Shown here piece by piece: positions 1 through 8,825 of a stretch of 64,000 bases of DNA. The position numbers and the translations under genes were made by a program. Numbering within the stretch: position 1 is the first letter of the stretch; the number at the start of each line of letters is the position of its first letter. Location: NCBI RefSeq assembly GCF_016862575.1, contig NZ_BONF01000005.1:248001-312000 (forward strand), given 5' to 3'. The notes beneath the pieces were generated by a model, which did not search any database, was not told the DNA's origin, and worked only from the letters and a program-made list of their open reading frames with translations. The stretch is from Catellatospora bangladeshensis (GTDB taxonomy: Bacteria; Actinomycetota; Actinomycetes; Mycobacteriales; Micromonosporaceae).

Positions 1-1
1 G

Positions 2-766
2 TTCCATCCCGACGAGGACGAGATCGGGTACGGGCTGAAGGACAGCGCCACGAGCATCGGCATGGGCCTGGGCAGCCTGGGCTGGGACGTCCTGTGGGGC
101 CTGGGCACCGGCCTGGCCACCGCGGCGGTCTTCGAACTCACCCCGCTGCGCATCCCGTTCGCCTGGTGGGCGCTGCCGCTGTTCCTGATCGCGCAGGACT
201 TCTGCTACTACTGGTCGCACCGCGGCCACCACGTCATCCGCCTGCTGTGGGCGTCGCATGTGGTGCACCACTCGTCCCGGGCGTTCAACCTGTCCACGGC
301 GCTGCGTCAGTCCTGGACCGGCTTCACCGGCTTCATGTTCTACCTGCCGCTCGCGGCGCTGGGCGTCAACCCGGCGATCACCGCCTTCTGCGGCGGCATC
401 AACCTGCTGTACCAGTTCTGGATCCACACCGAGCGCATCGACCGCATGTGGCGGCCGTTCGAGTTCGTGTTCAACACGCCCTCGCACCACCGCGTGCACC
501 ACGCCTCGCAGGGCAGCTACCTGGATCGCAACTACGGCGGCATCCTGATCGTCTGGGACCGGATGTTCGGCTCGTTCGCGCCGGAGCTGGAGCGCCCCGT
601 GTACGGCCTCACCAAGAACATCGAGACCCACAACCCGCTGCGGGTGGCCTATCACGAGTACGCGGCCATCCTCCGCGACCTGCGCCGCCGCCGCGTCACC
701 CAGTGGCCCGCCACCCTGCTCCGCGGCCCGGGCTGGTCCCCGGCCGACCCGGAGCGCCCCGTCTAG
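2..766 (+). CDS. Sterol desaturase / fatty acid hydroxylase family protein (5' end outside window)
   Basis: Integral-membrane di-iron hydroxylase of the sterol desaturase / fatty acid hydroxylase superfamily, which inserts oxygen into or desaturates lipid substrates in the membrane. The reading frame is already open at base 2, before the first ATG at 62, so the gene starts outside the window. The histidine clusters expected for the di-iron centre are present: SHRGHH, HVVHHSS and HHRVHH, separated by hydrophobic segments. The substrate cannot be read from sequence; sterols, carotenoids or fatty acids are all possible. The stop codon is followed directly by an inverted repeat (766-840), and the next gene is convergent. 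Confidence 0.85.
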   Translation, partial: FHPDEDEIGYGLKDSATSIGMGLGSLGWDVLWGLGTGLATAAVFELTPLRIPFAWWALPLFLIAQDFCYYWSHRGHHVIRLLWASHVVHHSSRAFNLSTALRQSWTGFTGFMFYLPLAALGVNPAITAFCGGINLLYQFWIHTERIDRMWRPFEFVFNTPSHHRVHHASQGSYLDRNYGGILIVWDRMFGSFAPELERPVYGLTKNIETHNPLRVAYHEYAAILRDLRRRRVTQWPATLLRGPGWSPADPERPV

Positions 767-840
767 ATCGCTCGACTTGCCAGGCACATGGGCGAAAGGG
801 CGTCCAAGATACGCCCATGTGCCAGGCAAGTCGGACGATC
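766..840. repeat. Inverted repeat, family A, copy 1 (convergent junction)
   Basis: Two arms of about 22 nt, beginning CGACTTGCCAGGCACATG (773 onward) and ending in its near-perfect reverse complement (812-833), are bounded by GATCG and CGATC and enclose a 17-nt loop containing CAAGATACGC. One mismatch is seen in the arms. A second copy with the same arms and the same loop motif lies at 63669-63743. It sits between two convergent genes and probably acts as a bidirectional terminator or a REP-like element. Confidence 0.85.
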
Positions 841-869
841 AACGCCAGGACGGCGGGACCGGCGGGGCG

Positions 870-1346
870 TCAGGGGAGGCGGCCGGACTCGACCAGGCGG
901 GCGAAGCGCTTGAGGGAGTGCTTGAGGCTGACCTTGGAGCCGGGCCACAGCAGGGGCCAGGCCATCTTGCCGGCGACCCCGCCGGGCAGGTGGAACCACT
1001 CGTGCCAGACGACCTGGGTGCGGTCGCCGCCCATCGGGGTGCAGCGCATGACGCCGGGCCCGCGCAGCACCTTGCCCTGGTGCACGACGCGCACCTCGTA
1101 CGGCGGGTCGAGCTTGACCACGCGCATCTCGTCGCGCAGCACCGCCGGGCCGGCCACGGTGACCGCCTCGATGACGGTGCCCTCGCCGCCGTCGCCCTCG
1201 ACCACGCGCACCTTGGTCAGCGGGATCCAGTCGCCCTGCCGCTCCCAGGCGGTGAAGGCGGCGAACACCCGCTCGGCGGGCGCGGCGACGATCACCGTGG
1301 CGGTGACCTCTCCCGCGCCCGGGGCCGCTGGGTCGGGCGCCGTCAC
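870..1346 (-). CDS. SRPBCC (START-like) family protein
   Basis: 158-residue protein of the SRPBCC / polyketide cyclase-like ligand-binding fold. The opening beta strand VTATVIVAAPAERVFAAF, the Trp-containing helix that follows and the final amphipathic helix (SLKHSLKRFARLVESG) fit the family, whose members bind hydrophobic ligands in a deep pocket. The ligand is unknown. Its start codon overlaps the stop of the upstream DivIVA-domain gene by 4 bp, so the two are probably translationally coupled. Confidence 0.75.
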   Translation of the reverse strand: MTAPDPAAPGAGEVTATVIVAAPAERVFAAFTAWERQGDWIPLTKVRVVEGDGGEGTVIEAVTVAGPAVLRDEMRVVKLDPPYEVRVVHQGKVLRGPGVMRCTPMGGDRTQVVWHEWFHLPGGVAGKMAWPLLWPGSKVSLKHSLKRFARLVESGRLP

Positions 1347-1897
1347 CGCCGGACCGGCTCGCCGGCCGCCGCCGGGTCGGTGGTGGCCTCGGGCGCGTCC
1401 GTGTCGTGCTCGGGCTCGTCCGCGGGCTGCTCGGTCTGCTCCGCCTCGGCGGCGGGCGCGAGCTCGGCGGGCTCGCCGTCGGCCTCGCCGGCCGCGGCGG
1501 GCTCCTCGGCCAGCACGGCCGCCATCCCGGTGACCTGGCCCAGCGCGCTGGCGCGGGCGCGGGCGAGGGTGTCGGCGTCGTCGACGCGGCCCTCGCGCAG
1601 CGCGGTGACCTCCGCCTCCAGCACCTGGATCAGCTCGCTCTTGTAGCCGATGTCGTACGCCAAGCGGCGCAGCGTCTGGTCGACCTGCGCCATCCGGTAG
1701 CCGCGCCAGGTCGGGTCGAAAGTCACCCGGGACACGTCGCCCTCAACGAGCGGGCGGTCGGCGGGCAACGGTGTGGCCCGTTCGTCCGGCTCGGCCGGCG
1801 CCAGGCCCGGGTCACCCCCGGTGACCAGCGTCATCACCCCGAACACCACGGCGCCCACGGTGAGCGCGACGACGATCAGCAACAGCACGTTGTCCAC
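1343..1897 (-). CDS. DivIVA-domain membrane protein
   Basis: 184 residues. One N-terminal membrane segment (residues about 3-27) is followed by a DivIVA-type motif around residues 57-95 (VTFDPTWRGYRMAQVDQTL, then a coiled coil), and then by an acidic Ala/Glu/Pro-rich tail. The DivIVA motif in actinobacteria marks proteins that work in polar growth or division scaffolding. The coiled coil is short, so this is a small membrane-anchored relative and not DivIVA/Wag31 itself. GTG start at 1897 with a G-rich ribosome binding site; overlaps the SRPBCC gene downstream by 4 bp. Confidence 0.75.
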   Translation of the reverse strand: MDNVLLLIVVALTVGAVVFGVMTLVTGGDPGLAPAEPDERATPLPADRPLVEGDVSRVTFDPTWRGYRMAQVDQTLRRLAYDIGYKSELIQVLEAEVTALREGRVDDADTLARARASALGQVTGMAAVLAEEPAAAGEADGEPAELAPAAEAEQTEQPADEPEHDTDAPEATTDPAAAGEPVRR

Positions 1898-2016
1898 GCC
1901 CCCGATCGTGGCACGAGTGGCGCTTTAGCGCGACCCTGCCACCCGAGCTGTCCGGCCGGTGACACGCGGGCTGTCCGGCTCATTACTCACGGGTAAGCAC
2001 CGGCCCCGCGCGGGGG

Positions 2017-2388
2017 TCACAGCCAGCGGAGCGCGTTCTTGCGCCAGGCGTAGAGCAGGCCCAACGCGAGCACGGCGACGAAAATCGCCATCTCCACGAC
2101 CACGGCCAGACCCGATCGGACGTACACGACGGCCCACGGGAACAGGAACACGGCCTCGACCGCGAACAGCACGTACAGGTAGGCGTAGATGTAATAACGA
2201 ATCTGCATCTGTGCCCAGCCGCCCTCGACCGGGTCGAGGCCGCACTCGTACGTGTCGTGCTTGCCCGCGGCCGCGTTGGGCCGGGACGGGCGCAGCAGCC
2301 GGTTGGCTCCGAACGCGCCGCCGATGATCAGAACACCCACCAGCAGCAGCAGCGCCACCGTCGCGTACGCGTCGAGGTAACCGTCCAC
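2017..2388 (-). CDS. nuoA: NADH-quinone oxidoreductase subunit A (solitary)
   Basis: 123-residue protein with three membrane segments (about 8-30, 64-86, 92-114) and the diagnostic NuoA loop KHDTYECGLDPVEGGWAQM followed by RYYIYAYLYVLFAVEAVFLFP. NuoA is a small membrane subunit of respiratory complex I at the quinone site. No nuoB-N genes lie on either side, which is unusual because nuoA normally opens the nuo operon. The GTG start at 2388 has no ribosome binding site, but TAGGCT lies 6 nt upstream on the same strand, suggesting a leaderless mRNA. It may be a relic, a second copy or a split-off essential subunit. Confidence 0.85.
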   Translation of the reverse strand: MDGYLDAYATVALLLLVGVLIIGGAFGANRLLRPSRPNAAAGKHDTYECGLDPVEGGWAQMQIRYYIYAYLYVLFAVEAVFLFPWAVVYVRSGLAVVVEMAIFVAVLALGLLYAWRKNALRWL

Positions 2389-2394
2389 ACCGGC

Positions 2395-2400
2395 AGCCTA
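2395..2400 (-). promoter_or_regulatory. -10 element for leaderless nuoA
   Basis: On the minus strand TAGGCT fits the actinobacterial -10 pattern TANNNT. Exactly 6 nt separate it from the GTG start, so transcription would begin at or beside the start codon. The same arrangement occurs before several other genes in the window. Confidence 0.5.
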
Positions 2401-2463
2401 ACCGCCGGCGATAACGGTTGGGATTCATGCAACCGCTCGGCGGGGCATCGTGTGTGACCCTGC

Positions 2464-4239
2464 ATGACGATGCCCGCCCCGCAACCCGCCCTGCCGCTGC
2501 GGGCGCCCCGGCCCGCCGGCCGCCGGGCGCTCGCCGCCGCCGACTTCGACTCGTTCTACCAGGCGAACTACGCCGGCACCGTGGCCGTCGCGTTCGGGCT
2601 CACCGGTGACCGGGGCGAGGCGCAGGACCTCGCGCAGGAGGCGTACTGCCGGGCCTGGCAGCGCTGGCCGGAGATCTCCGCGTACGACAATCCGGGCGCG
2701 TGGGTGTACCGGGTGACGGTGAACCTGGCCCGCTCCCGCTGGCGCAACCTGCGCACCGCCGCCGCGCACCTGCTCCGGATGCGCCCGGTCGACGTCGCCC
2801 CGGCCGACCCGGAGCACGTGGCGCTGGTGACCGCGCTGCGGGCGCTGCCGATGGACCAGCGGCAGGCGATCGTGCTGCATCACCTGGTCGACCTGCCGGT
2901 GAACGAGGTGGCCCGGGAGATGGGCGTGCCCGCGGGCACCGTGAAGTCCTGGCTGCACCGCGGGCGCACCGAGCTGGCCGCGCTGCTGGGCGAGCACTCC
3001 CGGGGCGGCGAGCCGGTGCCGCCGGACACCGTACGGCAGCGCGGCGACCGGCGCCGCCGGGCCCGCAACGGCACGCTGGCCGCAGCCGCGGCGGCCGTGT
3101 GCGCCCTGGTGGCCGTGTTCGCGATCCGGGTCGTCGGCCCGGTGTGGCCCGGCCCGACGCCGCCCGCGCAGACGCCGAGCCCGAGCCCGAGCCAGAGCCC
3201 GAGCGCCGCCCCCTCGGCCACCCCGCTGCCGAGCGCGCCGCCGCCCAGCCCCGCGCCGGTGACGACGGTGAACGCGGGCGACCCCATCCTGAAGACGGAC
3301 TGGCGGCGCACGACGATCACCGTGCCCGCCGCCCCGGACTGCCCCTCCGGGCAGCTCACGTTCCGCACCCGCCCGGCGGCGGGCGGCTTCGCGCCGGTGG
3401 CCGCGCCCGCCGGGTATCCGCGCATCACCCTCGACGTCGGCACCGTCGTCTACGGCGACCTGACCGGCGACGGCGCGGCCGAGGCCGTGCTCGGGGCGGC
3501 GTGCTGGGGCAGCGAGGAGGACAGCGGGGACGGCAAGTCGCACCAGCTGGTGGTCACCCGGGAGGCGGGCGGGCGGCTGCGCGCGCTGGGCTGGGTGGGC
3601 GACCGCGGCGCGGTCTACCCGGGGATCTGGGTTGCCGACCAGGTGCTCTACCTGGAGATGCATCCGTGGCACGGTGACCTCACCGGCTACCGGATCGGCA
3701 TGGCGTACGGCTTCCGGTGGACGGGGAAGGCGTTCGCGCCGGTGGACGTGTCGGCCGCGTACCCGCCGGTGGTGCCGACCGTGGCGGGTCGCCGCCTGGA
3801 CCTGACCCCGGTCGCCGGGGAACTGCGCTGCAACGACCTGCCGCCGCCCGCCGGCGAGCTGCGCCCGGTGTTCGACGCGGACGGCGTCGCCGACGGCGGG
3901 GACCGCGAGTGGACGCTGATGCCGGGGGCGCCGTCGAACGGCCCGTACCTGGTGCGGCTGAACCCGGCCCGGCCGCCCTACCTGCTGCTGCGGGTGTCGT
4001 GCGCGGTCGACGACACCCCGGGGGCCACGGCCGACGTGCAGCCGAGCGAGAACCTGGTGCTGTTCGACCTGGCGCCGGACGGCTGGCGGGCGCTGACCCG
4101 GGTGCCCACCCCGCCGGAGGATTACCTGGTCAGCCAATGGCGGGTGGTCCCGGGCGGCCTGAGCGTGGACCACGGACGGCTGAATGAGCTGAGCCGCACG
4201 ACCACGTTCAGGTGGAACGGGACCTCATTCACGCGATAG
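2464..4239 (+). CDS. ECF sigma factor fused to a membrane-tethered extracellular domain
   Basis: 591 residues. Residues about 24-88 form sigma region 2 (FYQANYAGTVAVAF...DLAQEAYCRAW) and 118-178 region 4 (LPMDQRQAIVLHHLVDLPVNEVAREM). After region 4 comes one membrane helix (about 204-226), a Pro/Ser-rich linker (230-268) and a long extracytoplasmic domain of about 320 residues with paired cysteines. This SigE-like ECF sigma therefore carries its own sensor or tether in one polypeptide, as in a few known ECF groups with C-terminal membrane extensions. No anti-sigma gene is adjacent, which fits self-contained control. The function of the outer domain is not recognised. ATG start at 2464; a second ATG two codons later is equally possible. 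Confidence 0.8.
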   Translation: MTMPAPQPALPLRAPRPAGRRALAAADFDSFYQANYAGTVAVAFGLTGDRGEAQDLAQEAYCRAWQRWPEISAYDNPGAWVYRVTVNLARSRWRNLRTAAAHLLRMRPVDVAPADPEHVALVTALRALPMDQRQAIVLHHLVDLPVNEVAREMGVPAGTVKSWLHRGRTELAALLGEHSRGGEPVPPDTVRQRGDRRRRARNGTLAAAAAAVCALVAVFAIRVVGPVWPGPTPPAQTPSPSPSQSPSAAPSATPLPSAPPPSPAPVTTVNAGDPILKTDWRRTTITVPAAPDCPSGQLTFRTRPAAGGFAPVAAPAGYPRITLDVGTVVYGDLTGDGAAEAVLGAACWGSEEDSGDGKSHQLVVTREAGGRLRALGWVGDRGAVYPGIWVADQVLYLEMHPWHGDLTGYRIGMAYGFRWTGKAFAPVDVSAAYPPVVPTVAGRRLDLTPVAGELRCNDLPPPAGELRPVFDADGVADGGDREWTLMPGAPSNGPYLVRLNPARPPYLLLRVSCAVDDTPGATADVQPSENLVLFDLAPDGWRALTRVPTPPEDYLVSQWRVVPGGLSVDHGRLNELSRTTTFRWNGTSFTR

Positions 4240-4427
4240 CGGCGGCGTGCCACTTCGTGGGACGGGTCAGTGATGTACGCGACCCGTCCCCCTGGACGCT
4301 GTCGTGTTTATCACGTTCAGCACGGTTTCGCTGGGGGGGCCGTGTCACCCCGATTCCCTACCTCCGACGTAGGCTGACCTTAATCGAGAAGTGACAGCAC
4401 ACCACCCCAAGCAGGAGGTCGCGTCCA

Positions 4428-6329
4428 GTGGCCGAACATCGTGAGGGCACCGGCCCCGCCGGCCAGCTCAGCGAGCCCGGGCATCCCGCAAAGGAGATCC
4501 ACCAGCTCGACCGGGTGGTGATCCGCTTCGCGGGTGACTCGGGCGACGGCATGCAGCTCACCGGCGACAGGTTCACGTCGGAGACCGCCCAGCTCGGCAA
4601 CGACATCTCCACGTTGCCGAACTTCCCGGCGGAGATCCGCGCGCCTGCCGGCACGCTGCCCGGCGTCTCCAGCTTCCAGGTGGCCTTCGCCGACTACGAC
4701 ATCCTCACGCCGGGCGACGCGCCGAACGTGCTGGTGGCGATGAACCCGGCGGCGCTCAAGGCGAACCTCGCCGACCTGCCCAAGGGCGGCACGATCATCG
4801 TCAACACCGACGAGTTCACCAAGCGCAACCTGCAGAAGGTCGGCTACGACGGCAACCCGCTGGAGGACGGCTCGCTCGCCGGGTGGGACGTGCACAAGGT
4901 CGGGCTGACCAGCATGACCGTGGGCGCGCTGGCCGACCACACGATCAGCAAGAAGGACGCCGAGCGGGCCAAGAACATGTGTGCCCTCGGCCTGCTGAGC
5001 TGGCTCTACTCGCGGCCGCACGCGTCGACCATGGCGTTCCTGGAGCGCAAGTTCGCCGCCCGGCCCGAGCTGGTCGCCGCCAACAAGGCCGCCTTCGAGG
5101 CGGGCTGGAGCTTCGGCGAGACCACCGAGAGCTTCGCGGTGCGCTACGAGGTGCCCCCGGCGCAGATGGCGCCCGGCAACTACCGCAACATCACCGGCAA
5201 CACGGCGCTCGCGCTGGGCCTGGTGGCCGCGGGCGTGCGGGCCCAGCTCCCGGTCGTGCTCGGGGCCTACCCGATCACCCCGGCCTCGGACATCCTGCAC
5301 GAGCTGAGCAAGCACAAGAAGTTCGGCGTGACCACGGTGCAGGCCGAGGACGAGATCGCCGCGGTCGGCGTCGCGCTGGGCGCGTCGTACGGCGGCGCGC
5401 TGGGCATCACCAGCACCAGCGGCCCCGGCGTGGCGCTCAAGAGCGAGACCATCTCGCTGGCGGTGGCGCTGGAGCTGCCGCTGGTGGTCGTGGACGTGCA
5501 GCGGGCCGGGCCGTCCACCGGCCTGCCCACCAAGACCGAGCAGGCCGACCTGAGCATGGCCCTGCACGGCCGGCACGGCGAGGCGCCGGTCGCGGTGGTG
5601 GCCGCGCAGTCGCCGGTCGACTGCTTCCACGCCGCGATCGAGGCCTGCCGCATCGCGCTGACCTACCGCACCCCGGTCATCCTGCTGTCCGACGGTTACG
5701 TCGCCAACGGCTCCGAGCCGTGGCTGCTGCCGGAGATCAGCGACCTGCCGGACCTGCGGGTGGAGTTCGCGTCCGGCCCCAACGGCGAGGACGGCAAGTT
5801 CTACCCGTACCTGCGCGATCCGCAGACGCTGGCCCGTCCGTGGGCGGTGCCGGGCACGCCGGGCCTGGAGCACCGCATCGGCGGCCTGGAGAAGGCCGAC
5901 AAGACCGGTGACATCTCCTACGACCCGGCCAACCACGACTTCATGGTGCGCACCCGGGCCGCCCGCATCGAGGCGATCGACGTGCCGGACGTGGTGGTCG
6001 AGGACCCGTCGGGCGAGGCGAAGGTGCTGGTGCTGGGCTGGGGCTCGACCTACGGCCCGATCGGCGCCGCGGCCCGTGCGCTGCGCCAGCGCGGGGTGAA
6101 CATCGCGCAGGCGCACCTGCGGCACCTCAACCCGCTGCCGAAGAACCTGGGCGAGGTGCTGGCCGCGTACGACAAGGTGGTCCTGCCCGAGATGAACCTG
6201 GGCCAGCTCGCACAGGTGCTCCGGGCGCGCTTCCTGGTCGACATCGTGAGCTACAACCAGGTCCGTGGTCTTCCCTTCACCTCCACCCAGCTGGAGACCA
6301 TGCTCGAGGAAGTGATCAAGAATGTCTAA
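4428..6329 (+). CDS. korA: 2-oxoacid:ferredoxin oxidoreductase, alpha (gamma-alpha fused) subunit
   Basis: 633 residues. An N-terminal gamma domain (VIRFAGDSGDGMQLTGD, about 30-46) is fused to the alpha domain (AYPITPASDIL near 278 and a pyrimidine-binding region), the layout of actinobacterial KorA. With KorB it oxidises 2-oxoglutarate to succinyl-CoA, reducing ferredoxin and bypassing the 2-oxoglutarate dehydrogenase complex. GTG start at 4428, chosen because GCAGGAGG lies just upstream (4411-4418). It overlaps korB by 8 bp. Confidence 0.9.
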   Translation: MAEHREGTGPAGQLSEPGHPAKEIHQLDRVVIRFAGDSGDGMQLTGDRFTSETAQLGNDISTLPNFPAEIRAPAGTLPGVSSFQVAFADYDILTPGDAPNVLVAMNPAALKANLADLPKGGTIIVNTDEFTKRNLQKVGYDGNPLEDGSLAGWDVHKVGLTSMTVGALADHTISKKDAERAKNMCALGLLSWLYSRPHASTMAFLERKFAARPELVAANKAAFEAGWSFGETTESFAVRYEVPPAQMAPGNYRNITGNTALALGLVAAGVRAQLPVVLGAYPITPASDILHELSKHKKFGVTTVQAEDEIAAVGVALGASYGGALGITSTSGPGVALKSETISLAVALELPLVVVDVQRAGPSTGLPTKTEQADLSMALHGRHGEAPVAVVAAQSPVDCFHAAIEACRIALTYRTPVILLSDGYVANGSEPWLLPEISDLPDLRVEFASGPNGEDGKFYPYLRDPQTLARPWAVPGTPGLEHRIGGLEKADKTGDISYDPANHDFMVRTRAARIEAIDVPDVVVEDPSGEAKVLVLGWGSTYGPIGAAARALRQRGVNIAQAHLRHLNPLPKNLGEVLAAYDKVVLPEMNLGQLAQVLRARFLVDIVSYNQVRGLPFTSTQLETMLEEVIKNV

Positions 6330-7353
6330 CGCGGTGCCGGTCCAGCTGTCGGCGAAGGACTTCAAGTCCGACCAGGAGGTGCGCTGGTGCCCCGGGTGCG
6401 GTGACTACGCGATCCTGGCCGCGATGCAGACCTTCCTGCCCGAGCTGGGCATCCCTCGCGAGCGCACGGTCTTCGTCTCGGGCATCGGCTGCTCCTCGCG
6501 CTTCCCGTACTACCTCAACACGTACGGCATGCACTCGATCCACGGCCGCGCCCCGGCGATCGCCACCGGCCTGTCGGTGTCGCGCCCGGACCTGACCGTG
6601 TGGGTGGTCACCGGTGACGGCGACGCGCTGTCCATCGGCGGCAACCACCTGATCCACGCGCTGCGCCGCAACGTCAACCTGAAGATCCTGCTGTTCAACA
6701 ACAAGATCTACGGCCTGACCAAGGGGCAGTACTCGCCCACCAGCGAGCTCGGCAAGATCACGAAGTCGACGCCGGGCGGCTCGTCCGACGCCCCGTTCAA
6801 CCCGATCTCGCTGGCGCTGGGCGCCGAGGCCTCGTTCGTGGCCCGCACCATCGACTCCGACCGCAAGCACCTGCAGTCGGTGCTGCGCCAGGCCGCCGAG
6901 CACCAGGGTTCGGCCTTCGTGGAGATCTACCAGAACTGCAACATCTTCAATGACGGCGCGTTCGAGGTGCTCAAGGACCCGGAGACTCGCGACGCGTACC
7001 TGATCCGGCTGGAGCACGGGCAGCCGATCACGCTCGGCAACGACGGCTCCCACGTGGTCACGCACCCGGCGGGCAGCTTCGGGCTGGCCGTGCGGGAGAA
7101 GGCCGACGTCGACCCGGCCGAGGTGCTGGTGCACGACGCGCACGCCGAGGACCCGGCGTACGCCTTCGCGCTGTCCCGGCTGGCCGGGCCGGACCTGCGG
7201 CACACCCCGGTGGGCGTGTTCCGTTCGGTGCGCCGCCCGTCCTACGACGAGCTGGTGCGCAACCAGCTCGACGCGGCGAAGGCCAAGGCCGGCGAGCCCG
7301 AGGCCGACCTGGCCGCCCTGCTCAACTCCGGCGACACCTGGACGATCCTCTGA
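6322..7353 (+). CDS. korB: 2-oxoacid:ferredoxin oxidoreductase, beta subunit
   Basis: 343 residues, the thiamine-diphosphate-binding beta subunit. RWCPGCGDYAIL (about 20-31) carries iron-sulphur cysteines, GIGCSSRFPYYL is typical of the family, and GDGDALSIGGNHL (97-109) with a following NN forms the ThDP/Mg site. Works as a heterodimer with KorA; substrate preference for 2-oxoglutarate over pyruvate is inferred from resemblance to actinobacterial KorAB. A strong hairpin terminator follows. Confidence 0.9.
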   Translation: MSNAVPVQLSAKDFKSDQEVRWCPGCGDYAILAAMQTFLPELGIPRERTVFVSGIGCSSRFPYYLNTYGMHSIHGRAPAIATGLSVSRPDLTVWVVTGDGDALSIGGNHLIHALRRNVNLKILLFNNKIYGLTKGQYSPTSELGKITKSTPGGSSDAPFNPISLALGAEASFVARTIDSDRKHLQSVLRQAAEHQGSAFVEIYQNCNIFNDGAFEVLKDPETRDAYLIRLEHGQPITLGNDGSHVVTHPAGSFGLAVREKADVDPAEVLVHDAHAEDPAYAFALSRLAGPDLRHTPVGVFRSVRRPSYDELVRNQLDAAKAKAGEPEADLAALLNSGDTWTIL

Positions 7354-7369
7354 CCGCCCGGCACGTCTG

Positions 7370-7402
7370 AAAAAGGCCCCGCTCAGGTGAGCGGGGCCTT
7401 TT
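7370..7402. terminator. Bidirectional rho-independent terminator
   Basis: A perfect stem AAAAGGCCCCGCTCA / TGAGCGGGGCCTTTT with a tiny loop and A/T tails on both sides lies between the convergent korB and the membrane protein gene. It should terminate both. Confidence 0.9.
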
Positions 7403-7416
7403 CTCGTCAGGGGACC

Positions 7417-8664
7417 TCAGTCCTCGGGTTCGAGGCGCGTCTCCAGCTGGGCCCGGTCGCCGGCGAACTTGTCCTGCACCTCGTCGGCCTTCTTCTGGTA
7501 GTAGATGATCGCGCCCTGGCTGCCGCCGTCGCTCCACACGCAGATCGCGACCGGCATCTTCTCGATCGTCGCCGACGTGCACCTGGCGAGCCCGCCGAGC
7601 GGGCCCGGCGGCACCTGCGCCCACTCGCCGGTGACGCCGAGCTCGCCGCCCAGGCCCTCGGTGAACGCCTTCATCGCGCTCTCGGGGCTCGGGTTCAGCA
7701 CCGCCGCCGCGAAGACCATGGCCAGGTTCTTCTCCTCCAGCGTGCCGTAGTACGCCGCCGCGGCGCCGGTCATGTTCGGCAGGTCCTTCGACATCTCGGC
7801 GCGCATCTCGTCGGCCAGCTTCACCAGCTCGGGCGTGGTGTTCTTCTCCCGCCCGCCGAGCTGCGCGGGCTCCTTCACCGAGATGCTCGCGGCCTCGTCG
7901 ACCTTCTCCTTGACCCCGCTGAGCACGAGGTACGCCCCCGCGCCGCCACCGCCGCCGCACACCACCAGCAGCACGATCAGCGTGATCCACAGGCCCTTGC
8001 GTGACTTGCGCGGGGCCGCTTCCGGCTCGTAGCGGCGCTTGCGCGGCTTGTGGTCCGGGAACGGGTCGTCGTAGTCGCCGTCCGCCCCGTCCAGGAAGCC
8101 GCCGGGCTCGGGGCGGCTGCCGGGCTGTCCGTAGCCGGGGGCACCGCCCGGACGGCCGCCAGGCTGCCCGTAGCCGCCCTGCTGCCCGTAGCCGCCCGGT
8201 TGGCCGTAGCCGCCCTGCTGCCCGTAGCCGCTCTGTTGGCCGTAGCCGCTCTGTTGGCCGTAGCCGCCCTGTTGGCCGTACCCGCCCGGCTGGCCGTAGC
8301 CGCTCTGGGCGCCCTGGGCGGGCGGTGCGCCATACCCACCAGGCTGTGGATATCCCCCGGGCTGGGGATTGCCACCGGGCTGGGGATAACCACCGGAGAC
8401 GGGGTGGTCCTGCTGTGGATAGCCGGCGGGCTGCGCGGGGGCGCCGTATCCGGACCGCCCACCGGCCTGTGGATAACCGCTTTGCTGTGGATAGCCGCCC
8501 TGTTGTGGATAACCGGCGTTCTGCTGGGGATATCCGTATTGCTGGGGATATGTCCCGCCCGTCGGCGGCTCCTGCTGCCCGTGCCGGCCGGACTCGGTGT
8601 CGCGGCCCCAGGCGTCCTGCGGATAGCCGTCCGGCTCGTCGCGCCGGTAGTCGGGGTAGGACAT
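7417..8664 (-). CDS. Gly/Tyr/Gln/Pro-rich single-pass membrane protein
   Basis: 415 residues. Residues 1 to about 190 are low-complexity, made of tandem units such as GYGQQG, GGYGQP and GYPQQGG. A basic stretch (KPRKRRYEP...RKSRKG) precedes one membrane helix (about 225-248, with a run of glycines), and a C-terminal extracytoplasmic domain of about 165 residues follows. The function is unknown; such proteins are common in actinobacteria and the tail may be an intrinsically disordered cytoplasmic scaffold. ATG at 8664 is preferred over an in-frame GTG at 8688 because GGGGAG lies 8 nt upstream of the ATG. Confidence 0.75.
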   Translation of the reverse strand: MSYPDYRRDEPDGYPQDAWGRDTESGRHGQQEPPTGGTYPQQYGYPQQNAGYPQQGGYPQQSGYPQAGGRSGYGAPAQPAGYPQQDHPVSGGYPQPGGNPQPGGYPQPGGYGAPPAQGAQSGYGQPGGYGQQGGYGQQSGYGQQSGYGQQGGYGQPGGYGQQGGYGQPGGRPGGAPGYGQPGSRPEPGGFLDGADGDYDDPFPDHKPRKRRYEPEAAPRKSRKGLWITLIVLLVVCGGGGGAGAYLVLSGVKEKVDEAASISVKEPAQLGGREKNTTPELVKLADEMRAEMSKDLPNMTGAAAAYYGTLEEKNLAMVFAAAVLNPSPESAMKAFTEGLGGELGVTGEWAQVPPGPLGGLARCTSATIEKMPVAICVWSDGGSQGAIIYYQKKADEVQDKFAGDRAQLETRLEPED

Positions 8665-8825
8665 GGTTGCTGCTCCCCACGTGTCCACGGAGCGGCCTGC
8701 GCCGCCCGCCAGATCGTAGCGGCAGGTGAGCGATCCTCGGGAACCTTAAGGATCGAGGGGCTTGCGTTCTTGAGCAGGAGGTGAAAGTTTTCTTCGTACT
8801 GCACATGACTATCGGAGGAATTCTC

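Noticed and set aside
4380-6365. Long antisense open frame opposite korA, and similar ones opposite the sigma factor (2425-4173), the cyclase-ATPase (10847-13987) and the giant ATPase (47868-52031)
   Set aside because: They are rich in Arg, Gly, Ala and His with no hydrophobic core or motif, the usual shadow of GC-biased third positions in real genes.
8150-8540. Short tandem repeats resembling a repeat array
   Set aside because: They encode in-frame [12 protein letters not shown] units of a disordered protein tail; no spacer pattern of a CRISPR array.
8781-8825. Upstream in-frame start for the GHL10 glycoside hydrolase
   Set aside because: It would bury the signal peptide behind 15 residues, and ATG 8826 has its own ribosome binding site.
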